Part shown: positions 22,138 through 31,600 of the stretch, piece after piece
Layout: each line of letters opens with the position of its first letter
Position numbering within the stretch: position 1 is the stretch's first letter
Origin: Zingiber officinale
Lineage: Eukaryota; Streptophyta; Magnoliopsida; Zingiberales; Zingiberaceae
Length of the DNA stretch: 64,000 nucleotides
Direction of reading: 5' to 3'
Assembly (NCBI RefSeq): GCF_018446385.1
Contig: NC_056004.1
Location: 54,006,523 to 54,070,522, forward strand
Program-made: the position numbers and the translations under genes
The notes under the pieces: model-generated
Databases searched by the model: none
What the model saw: only the letters and a program-made list of their open reading frames with translations
Told to the model about the DNA's origin: nothing

Positions 22138-22310
22138 CTACCACATCGTTTCAAATGAAGTTTTACCATAACATTCCTCTAATATAAAAAAGCACCAGAC
22201 CTATACAATAATACAATACTAGGGTACCACATCGTTTCAAATGAAATTTTACCATAACATTCCTCTAATATAAAAAAAAACACCAGACATATACAATAAT
22301 ACAATGCTAG
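22138..22310 (+). repeat. ~85-bp direct duplication in unit 4
   Basis: Two tandem copies of 'TACCACATCGTTTCAAATGA...TTCCTCTAATATAAAAAA...CAATAATACAATRCTAGGGT' differ at few positions. Each copy has a USE-like TACCACATCG about 31 bp before a TATA-like TAATATAAAA on the plus strand. The second copy runs into the U2 3' half. Confidence 0.7.
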
Positions 22311-22416
22311 GGTGACTTCCGAGAATCCCAGCAGCAATCTACTGTAATAGACTCTTCCTTATAAAAAATTAATTTAATATCATACTTGATCTTAGCAAAA
22401 AAGTTGAGAAAAGTAA
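22280..22416 (-). pseudogene. U2: U2 snRNA pseudogene, unit 4 main copy
   Basis: The minus strand from about 22415 reads TTACTTTTCTCAAC, then TTGCTAAGATCAAGTATGAT and ATTAAATTAATTTTTTATAA. Next come 'GTAGATTGCTGCTGGGATTC' and 'AGCATTGTATTATTGTAT'. It has the same internal deletion as units 1-3. Its 3' end is replaced by a duplicated ~85-bp block (22138-22310), and no separate 5' fragment follows it. Confidence 0.75.
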
Positions 22417-22441
22417 ACTTTCTAACATCGCTGACCCAAAG

Positions 22442-22489
22442 TATTTATAGAAGCTTCTTTGCACGGTTGCGAATTATAAGACATGGGAT
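22442..22489 (-). promoter_or_regulatory. Plant snRNA-type promoter remnant, unit 4 (USE and TATA)
   Basis: On the minus strand ATCCCATGTCT (22479-22489; USE consensus RTCCCACATCG) is followed after about 29 bp by TATAAATA (22442-22449) and then about 25 bp to the U2 start. Plant Pol II snRNA promoters have a USE-TATA gap of a little over 30 bp, so the layout is essentially intact. Confidence 0.7.
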
Positions 22490-23004
22490 TAAAGAGAACT
22501 CTAAATTTCTAATTGATTAATAAGAAAATTCTCAATAATATGTCACAACTGAGTCTTGAACTCTAGATCCTTTATTGATTAATGAGAAAAATTCCCAATA
22601 ATACGCCACAACTGAGTTGCAAACTCTAGATCACTGATTGATTAATGAGAATTTTTTTTAATAATATACCACAACTGAGTTTTGAACTCTAGATTCATGA
22701 TTGTTGCATTTGTAGAAATTACTAATAAACCTTGAAATTATTTTCGATATGAAAAGAAAAAAGAATATTAACGTAATTTTATTTTAGACTTCACTAAAAT
22801 TAGTTAGTAAAGAGGACAGATTCTTAATAAAATAGTAAGATTAATTAAAATTGAATTAGATTTTTCTTTTTGATAGATGGACTTTTCTACTAATTTCTAA
22901 CCATTTAATAAAAAATAAAAAAAATCTCCCTCACCTAAATTTATCATAAAAAAAAATTATCGTATGAACCTCAGTTATTTAAAATCAAATACATATAGAT
23001 CTAA

Positions 23005-23870
23005 GAGTAAAGTAGAGAAAAATCCCCAATCACAACTTGAATTTTACATGCAATCCCCACTCATAAAAAACTTTGTTTCCACTCCCTGCATGTAAAGTTT
23101 TATTTGCTTCAATTCCCTCATGCAAATATTGTGACCTAATTGCCCCTCAGATTTTTTAGATACAAAAGGTCCAAAAATGAGTATAATTCATCTTAAATTC
23201 ATCACTTTACATTAGAATCGAGTATATTTTCTATTAAATTGAGTATTTTTTTTTCTTGTTTTAATATAATTCCTCTTAAATTCAACACTATGTAAAAAGA
23301 AAATCTAGTATATTTTCTATCCAATTAAATATCATTTAAAAAAATTTAGTATATTTTCTATCCAATTGAGTATCATTTAAAGAAAATCTAGTATATTCGA
23401 GTATATTTTCTATTAAATTACCCTTCATATTTTTTAGGTATAAATAGTCTAAAAATGAGTATAATTCTTATTAAATTCAGCATTTTAAACTAGAATCGAG
23501 TATATTTTCTATTAAATTGAGTATGATTTTTTTTCTATTTAATATAATTCCTCCTAAATTCAGTACCATTTGAAAAAAAATCTAGTATATTTTACATCCA
23601 ATTGAGTACCATTTAAAGAAAATCTAGTATATTTTCCATTCAATTGAGGTGGAAAAAGAATCGTACTCAATTTGATAGAAAATATACTATATTCTAATTT
23701 AATGTACTGAATTTAAGAGGATTTATACTCATTTTTAGACTTTTTATACTTAAAATATCAGGGGCAATTAGGTAAGTATATTAGACTAGGGAGTGAAAAA
23801 AAAGATTTTTTTCAATGGGGAGTGTATGCAAAGTTGTGTTTACCAATGGGGACTGCATGCAAATTTTCCC
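23005..23870. mobile_element. Foldback element, ~866 bp, probable 9-bp TSD
   Basis: About 200 bp at each end are inverted copies (AATCCCCA / CCTAATTGCCCCT / AAAATGAGTATAAT motifs in both arms). TAGATCTAA occurs at 22996-23004 and 23871-23879; a 9-bp duplication fits a Mutator-like MITE. The middle contains ~45-bp tandem repeats ('CTAGTATATTTTCTATCCAA', 'TTGAGTA'). It has no coding capacity. The class call rests on TSD length only. Confidence 0.65.
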
Positions 23871-23930
23871 TAGATCTAATCCATTTATTTTTATGCAACA
23901 CTATCATTAATAATATTCAAAAAATAACTA

Positions 23931-25033
23931 AGGGGGCGTTTGATTCTTTTCTAGGAATATGAATCGGAATGAGAATCATAGTATTATGGAATGAGAATGA
24001 GTATGAGCATGAACATTATTCTTAAAAATAATGTTTGGTTAGTTAAATATTTTCTATCGGAATAAATTAAAATTTTCTTTTTTACCCTTAAAGGAAAATA
24101 AGAGAAAAAATTAGATGTGAGATAAAGTTGAATGTGAGATAAAAATATGATGAGAGAGAAAGTGTGATGAGAGAGAAAGTGTGATGGAAAAGAATGAAGA
24201 GAGAGAAAGTGAAATGAGAAAAGAGAATATGATGGAAGAGAACATGATGATAGAAGATAAGAAAAAAAATATGATGAGAGAGGATAAAGAGAGAGAAAGT
24301 GTAATGAGAAAAAATGAGGAGAGAGAGTATGATGGGAGATATTGAAGAGAGAGTGTGATAGGAGATATTGAAGAGAGAGAAAGTGTGTTAGAAAAAAGGG
24401 AGAGTGTGATCGGAAAGATTACAGAGAGAGAAAGTGTGATGAGATAGAAAGCATAATGAGAGAGAAAGTGTGATGAGATAGAAAGCATAATGAGAGAGAA
24501 AGTGTGATGAGAAGAAAGAGAAAAAAGAGTGTGATGTGAGAGATTGAGGAGAGAGAAAGTATGATAAGAAAAGAAGTATGATGAGAGAGAAAGTATAGTA
24601 AGAAAAAAATAGAGGGAAGAGAGTGTAATAGAAGATATTAATAAGAGAGAAAGTGCGATGAGAGAGAACGTGTAATGAGAAAAAAGAGGAAAGAAAATGT
24701 GATCAGAGAGATTAATGAAAGAGAAAGTGGATGATAAAATGAGGAGAGAGAAAAATATAATGAGAGAGAATAAGAAGAGAGAAAGTGATATAAAAGAAAA
24801 ATTAAATAAATATATTTTGATATTTGATATTAAAGGGGAAAATTTTAGTTTTGGGTCAAGAGTATTTTTGGAATAAAGGAATATTTTGATTGTTGAAAAT
24901 AGAATAATAACTCATTGAAGGGGGAGACATGAGAATGAGTCATTACCCAATTATAAGAATTCATTTCCTTATTTGTATTTCTATTCCTATAATTCTTATT
25001 CCACTTTTATTCTTCTAAACCAAACGACCCTTA
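23931..25033. mobile_element. TIR element of the GGGGGCGTTTG type, ~1.1 kb
   Basis: The left end AAGGGGGCGTTTGATT and right end AACCAAACGACCCTT are inverted repeats, and subterminal sequence also pairs (TATGAATCGGAATGAGAAT against ATTCTTATTCCACTTTTATT). Such GGGCGTTTGGTT-ended elements are common plant foldback/MITE-type elements. Most of the interior is the purine-rich minisatellite at 24100-24790. No transposase is present. Its right end is about 530 bp from the HIRA start codon. Confidence 0.65.
24100..24790 (+). repeat. Purine-rich minisatellite, ~690 bp
   Basis: Units of about 25-45 bp are built from GAGAGAGAAAGTGTGATGAG. The plus strand is overwhelmingly A and G. The minus-strand open frame at 24111-24488 is a Ser/Leu-rich translation of this repeat and not a gene. 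Confidence 0.8.
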
Positions 25034-25567
25034 TTACTTATTAAAGTTTTATTTATTTATTTTACTAATCTAATCATAAAACATATTAAATCACTTTCAG
25101 TTTCAAACTGCAATATTTCTTGTCTTTTAATAACTCCAACTAATCAATTTTAAAGCAATTTATATTTTTCTCATATTATTTCCGAACTTAAAAAACACTT
25201 TCCATTATTTATTTAATGCGATAACACCAGTCAATTTATTATATCCAATACGACATCAGTAAATATTATCCAAAGGCAAATGTTCATCAAACTCCATTGT
25301 TATGGCGATTTATTGATTTTTACCACTCTTTTCTTTTTTCGTCTTGATCGTATTCAAACATGAATTAGATTCGTAGTCACTACCAAACACTCCTAAAATC
25401 TTCTCCCTGCACTTCTTGCTTTCTAGGGTTTCGAAGTTGCCTCTCCACCGATTTCTCGCCTTTTTCTCTCTGGCGTCTGTGAAACTCGCATTAGGGTTTT
25501 GGGAATTCGAATTCTGAAGTGGGGGCAGGCAGTCTTGCTCAAGGCTTAGTGGGAGGGGTCGAAGAGG
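25034..25567 (+). promoter_or_regulatory. HIRA promoter and 5' UTR region
   Basis: This is non-repetitive sequence between the foldback element and the HIRA ATG. Two telo-box-like motifs (AAACCCTAG at 25424-25432 and AAACCCTAA-type at 25491-25499, both on the minus strand) lie in the probable 5' UTR. Such motifs are common in plant housekeeping genes. The transcription start cannot be placed; a pyrimidine-rich stretch begins near 25380. The minus-strand open frame 25310-25672 overlaps exon 1 and is a shadow. Confidence 0.6.
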
Positions 25568-25675
25568 ATGATCACGGAGAAGCCTAGCTGGGTTAGACAT
25601 GAGGGGATGCAGATCTTCTCCATTGATATCCAAGCCGGCGGTCTCAGGTTTGCAACTGGTGGAGGTGATCACAAG
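25568..25675 (+). CDS. HIRA: HIRA exon 1 (residues 1-36)
   Basis: It encodes MITEKPSW through GGGDHK and ends AAG|GTGAGA. The ATG is chosen because the very N-terminal residues match known plant HIRA. Intron 1 is 689 bp and carries a 69-bp LINE tail. Confidence 0.95.
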
Positions 25676-28600
25676 GTGAGAATTTGTTTTTCAACGCTTT
25701 TTTTCGTCTTCTAATCTTTTAGTGATCTCTACTAAGCATGCCTTTCCTTTTTACCACCCCATTATGACTTCAAGTTGATTTAGTATCTCTATTCTCGTCT
25801 TCGTGTACGTAGCTAACTAGTTTTGACGAGATTTGTTACACCTGTTTGACTTCGACATTTGCTTACACTGTGAGCGCTCGCATTCTCCAGTTACAGTGGT
25901 TTGGCTACTTTGTACGTAGTCTTATTTGTGAATGCTTTATTACCATGGACAGTTTAAAATATATATACATATATTTTCACTTCAGGAATGTGATTTGAAA
26001 CAGCTTGATGTTTATACTGTGTATACTGTCCTGGTGGGATGCTGATTCTATATGTTGTCTTTTTTTCCCCCTTAGTGTTTGGGTAGATGAGGTTGTGTTT
26101 AAGTTAAATTTTGATGCAGAATTATACAAGTATTAGGACAGATAGGTAGGCAATTTGTGACAAAAGATTTATATCACTTAACAATACTGCAACTAGCAAT
26201 TTTATGATTTTACTTTCTACACCAACCTAGTGGGAAAGGATTCATACAGCCGACCCCACTTAGTGGGAAAAGGCTTGGTTGTTGTTGTTGTTGTTGTACT
26301 TTCTACACCAACCTTTGTTACATTAATGGACATTGGTTTTAATTTTCTCCTGGTTTTCATGAAGGTTCGAATATGGAACATGAAATCACTAGAGGGGGGC
26401 TCTGAAAATGATTCTTCAACTCCTAAAGTGCTGGCTACACTGCGGGACCACTTTGGATCAGTTAATTGTGTCAGGTGGGCTAAGCATGGTAGGCTCCTTG
26501 CTTCTGGATCTGATGATCAGGTAATTCTTATTCATGAGAAAAAGCCTGGATCTGGTACAACTGAATTTGGCAGCGGAGAGCCTCCAGATGTAGAAAATTG
26601 GAAAGTTACTATGACATTGAGAGGCCATACTGCAGATGTGGTAATTAGAAAATTTTCCCTTGAGATTTCAATTTTTTATGTTATGAACACCAATATGTTA
26701 TACATTTGTTTATTTAGTCTTGATTATGCTTGTCTAATGGAGTTTCCTATTATGTTTAAAATAGGTAGATCTCAATTGGTCTCCTGATGACTCAACACTA
26801 GCTAGTGGTAGCTTGGATAATACTATTCACATTTGGAGCGTTACCACTGGCATCTGCACTGCTGTACTAAGAGGGCATTCCAGCTTAGTCAAAGGAGTTA
26901 CTTGGGATCCTATTGGTTCTTTCATAGCTAGTCAGTCAGATGACAAAACTGTAATAATATGGAGAACTAGTGATTGGAGCTTGGCACATAAGACAGAAGG
27001 CCACTGGTCAAAGTCGGTGCGTAATGGTCGCTAGTTATTGCAACATTTTTCACAAACCTATATGCTATGTGTTAGTAAAGATGTCATCCTTCACTAGTCT
27101 ATTTATAATACCTTTTCTCTTTCCAGCTTGGTTCTACATTTTTCAGGCGCCTTGGGTGGTCACCGTGTGGCCATTTCATCACTACTACTCATGGCTTTCA
27201 GAAACCTAGACATTCAGCCCCTGTTCTTGAAAGAGGTGAATGGTCTGCTACCTTTGATTTCCTGGGTCATAACGCTCCTGTTATTGTGGTAAAGTTTAAC
27301 CATTCCATGTTCCGGAAACAATTTTCTAATTCCCAAGAAGCAAACTCTGCACCTGCTGGATGGACCAATGGATCTTCTAAGGCTGCATCAAGAGAGCTCC
27401 AACCATATAACGTTATTGCAATTGGAAGTCAGGACCGTACTATAACAGTGTGGACGACGGCAAGTGCCCGCCCCTTATTTGTTGCTAAACACTTCTTTAC
27501 ACAAAGTGTTGTTGACTTATCATGGTAATAGACTTTTTTTTTTACACAAGCTTGCCATTTTTTCTCTTCATGTCTGCTTCATAGCCAACCTAATTTTATC
27601 TCTTTGCTGGCAGGAGCCCAGATGGCTATGCTCTTTTCGCTTGCTCTTTGGATGGCACAGTAGCCTCCTTTCATTTTGAGGTGAAGGAGCTAGGACACAG
27701 GTTAAATGATACTGAGCTGGATGAAATAAAGAGAAGTCGGTATGGAGATGTCAGAGGAAGGCAATCAAACTTAGCAGAAAGTGCTGCACAGTTAGTGCTA
27801 GAAGCAGTCTCAGCTAAGCAAACAGCAAGCAAAAAAGTAGCATCTACTGTTGAGAAAAATCAGATATCTGGAAAAGCTTCCACTGATCCAGTAAATCCAA
27901 TTATTAGCCAACCAATTCACAAGAGTACTGATGCCCAGACTGGAGATGGTAGAAAAAATGGAGGGGCTATAAACGATGGTTCAAATACTATTACATCTGC
28001 GCAGTTATCAAGTCCTCCAAAACAAAGAGAGTATCGCCGTCCTGATGGCCGAAAACGAATTATACCAGAAGCAGTTGGAGTTCCAGCACACCAGGAAAAT
28101 CAGTCTGCAGTTCATGCTCAACTTGCAGAATTCTCTCCCTTGGCCTTGGATCAAACAAAGGACAATCGAAATGTAGTTGCTGATGGTGGGGTAAAAGATG
28201 CTTCCCTAAAGCGTCCATTTAGTGGAAGCTATGAGACACACAGCTATTCTGACAAGCTTAACAACTGTGGATCTAAGGAGCGTTCTGGAATCACTGCAAG
28301 AGCTAACATCACTGAAAGTCTTCTTATCGAGAAAACACCAGTTCTGACTAGCACTGATGGAAGGGCTAATGTAGAACATATAGGGTGTATAGGCATGCCA
28401 AGTTTTCTATCAACCTGCAATTCTCTTTCAATTCGAGTATTTAATAAGAAAAATACTGAAGACAGTTTACCAATCTGCCTGGAAGCAAAGCCTGTTGAGC
28501 ATTCTGCCCATGACATGATTGGTGTTGGTAATGCATTTTCCACTAAAGAAACTGAAATAAGTTGCACACAAGGATCTGAAACTCTGTGGTCTGATCGCAT

Positions 28601-31600
28601 ATCTGGAAAAGTCACTGTTTTAGCTGGAAATGCCAATTTTTGGGCTGTTGGTTGTGATGATGGTTGCCTACAGGTACACAAAAAATCACTTTTATATTAA
28701 TGCAAAACTAATCTAATATATGCCAATATATGGGATCCTAACCCTCTTTTATAGATTGATAACATGACTTATTTTTCGTAAAATATTTTTTTTTTGACAG
28801 TCTTTTCTAAAAAACTAAACCTTTTATAGAAACTGGCAAACTCTATTATATTCTATAATTTACGGAATCATAATCCCATAAATCATGGAATATTTTCAAT
28901 CTTATTTTTAGGGATATTCATGGTTATAAATTAGTCTGTTAATGATCTCATAAATGAATCGGATGTTCGTCAACAAGCTTGGTGTTTAGTTGGATAAAAC
29001 TTGTTTAAGTTCATTCAATAGGAAAACAATATAAAAATAAACAAACTCGAATACTAGTAAGTTTGGTTCATTAATGTTCATGAATAGTTTATGAATAAAT
29101 TTATTTATTAATTTGTGTGAAATTTAATTGTAAATTTACTTCTTAATTTTTTATTTAAATAGATGTAATTTATAACTATAATTTAAATTATTTATAATAT
29201 GCTAAAATAATAGAATACTATAAGTTTCAAGAATTAGATAAAAGTGTAGCCTAGTTTATAAATAAAACAAAGCTATTAGTTAAGCTTGATAATATTTTTA
29301 ATAAATAAGCTTAAACAAGATAAGTAAATAAATAAGTTTCATCATAGCTAAGCTCGACTTTGATCCTTTAATCCCTAGTTACAAAATCATGTTTCTGGAC
29401 CCTTTCCCTCAAGCTAGTAAATAAATGTTTATCATTTCTAGCCAAGGTTCTAAAATTCGCTAGACTCTAGTCGGGCGGCAGACCAGCGCCTGGGCGGCCT
29501 AGGCGGATTCCTCGGTATCCCTTGATTCATGTGGACTGTGGACAATGTCAGATGCAAATCTAAATGTTGTTTTAAACAATTTCATAGCAATGGAGATCTA
29601 TGTATTGTGAACAGTAGAACATGCAGTAAATTATCATAATCATGTAGTAAACAGTAGAACATATATCCAACTTGAATTTTAAAACCTTGCTATAAGCTAA
29701 AACAACTCTAGTGGTGGAAAACATTATAAAATAGTAGCAATAGTTCAATTCAAGATTACAATGCATTGTGAACCAGTAACCACTAAGCAAAATATAATTG
29801 TTGAATAACATAAATCATGTCTTAACAAAATGAGTTCAAAATTACACAACTAATAATATCTCATAGACTCATATTTATTCTACTTCTTCTTCTCCATAAT
29901 TTTCAATAACTTGTTCTTCATCTGACACAAACTCAATATCATTATTGTGATCCTCGTCTTCTTCTTCGGATTCAAAATCATCTTCATGAAGTTCTCTCAC
30001 TCTAGAGCTTCTTCGGGTTGTAGATTTTCATCTGCTCCACTTGCTTCATCAACCATTTGCCAAGTGAGCCCGGAACCTAGTTCAACTTCATTATCTTCCC
30101 CACCATCCACAATCCAACCTTGTGCATTTGAAGCATCTTTTGCAAGAAGAACATCTACATTCCTTTCTTTTTCTCGTTTTTGTTTGTTCAACAATCTAGC
30201 ATTAAATTGGACAAATACTAGATTTTTCAACCTGTTGGCATCCAACCTATTTCTTTTATTTGTATGAATCTTAAAAAACGAGAGAAAGTAATATATTATA
30301 GTTAGTAACTTGAATATAAAAGTTAAAACAAATTAAAGACTTAAAGCCTAAAGTTTACCCCTTCAAATGCACTCCAATTTCTTTCACATCCAGATGAACT
30401 TGTAGTTAATGAAAGTATCCTCAATGTCACCCTTAGCAAGTTAGGTGTGTGAGCACCGTATGTACTCCACCATGCACATGGATCAAATGTATCATCATTT
30501 TTTTCACATGCTTTTGCTTCCAATGTTTTTCCAAATAACCCTATCTTATCTCTATATTTTGGAAATTCTTTGTTAATAATTGTATCTTGTAGATCTAACT
30601 CATTGGCATGCAAAGTTTCCATGCATTCAAAAATCCCCGTCGCGACCTCCTCATAAAGAGCAATAGAACTATCTTTATAGTAAAAATAAGGATTCAACAA
30701 AAAAGCAGTGGTATGCAATGATGTATCAAGTCTATCCTTCATTTTTGACTCAATAATGACTATTATAGGTTGATAATTTGATTCCACGTTGTTCAAAGCC
30801 ACCTTGATATCTTCTTTAGCTTGAAGAAGCTCCCCATATAGAAACCCCATCGACGGCTTTCTATCTCCATCTACCAATCGAAGAACTCTTACCAAAGGAG
30901 CAAATATTGTCAAACAAAGTGTCACACCATTCCAAAAACTCATGCTCATCACTATAGAGTAAGCCAATTTTCCTTTGTTTGTTTTTGACCATTTACATTT
31001 CTCCCACATATCACTTGTAAACATGACCCTTAAACTAGTTTTTTTTTCAATCAAACTTTGCAATGTGAGGAAATTTGATGCAAATCTGGTTACTCCTGGT
31101 CGGACTATGTCTCTCTTCTTCGTGAAACTTCTCATCAATGACAAAGTCTTATGGTGAGCATAGATGAAAATGGTAAAAGACTTGGATTGCTCAATAACCT
31201 TTTTATATCGTGGAAGTTTGTCAATATTTTCAAGCATGAGATTAACCGTGTGAGTTGCACATGAACTCAAAAAAATCTCAGGTCGTTTTTCTCTTATCAA
31301 TTTAGCTGCAGCCATATTGTTGGTGACATTGCCTGTTAGAATCTGAATAATATTCTGAGCTCATACTTGTTCAACACACTTGTCAACATACTCAAAAATA
31401 AGTTCAGCTGTATGTGCTTCGTCTGAAGACTCCTTAGACTCTAAAAATGTAGTACCCTCCTTGCAATTAACACACAAATTTAAGATGTTTCTTTTTCTAT
31501 CACTCCATGCATCTGTCATGATCGAGCATCCATTCTTCTTCATGTTTCTTCAGCAATTATTTTGTTCTTTCAACTTCGGCTTTCAATAATGACTCCCTAA

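Larger units (their letters stand above)
19165..22840 (-). repeat. Tandem array of four ~0.85-1.05 kb units containing U2 snRNA gene copies
   Basis: Each unit begins (plus strand) with 'AATAGTTTTAATTTTTAAG' and 'TTGCCCCTACTTTTA' (about 19170, 20025, 20920, 21780; extra partial copies at 20120 and 21885). Then come a GGGGTAGTTGCCCCACC/GGCTCC block, a 5' U2 fragment, a nearly full-span U2 copy with its promoter, and several ~70-bp sub-repeats ('CTGAGTCTCGAACTCTAGAT' ... 'TTGATTAATGAGAAAAATTC'). Units end with 'AAAATTAGTTAGTAAAGG'. Divergence between units is substantial, so the array is old. All U2-like sequence reads on the minus strand. I know of no element family built this way. Confidence 0.8.

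Noticed and set aside
24111-24488. 125-codon minus-strand open frame rich in Ser and Leu
   Set aside because: It is a translation of the purine-rich minisatellite; the residue pattern just follows the DNA repeat.
25310-25672. 120-codon minus-strand open frame overlapping HIRA exon 1
   Set aside because: It is the antisense shadow of the HIRA 5' UTR and exon 1.
28244-28681. 145-codon minus-strand open frame in HIRA exon 5
   Set aside because: It is the antisense shadow of a long coding exon whose sense frame clearly matches HIRA.
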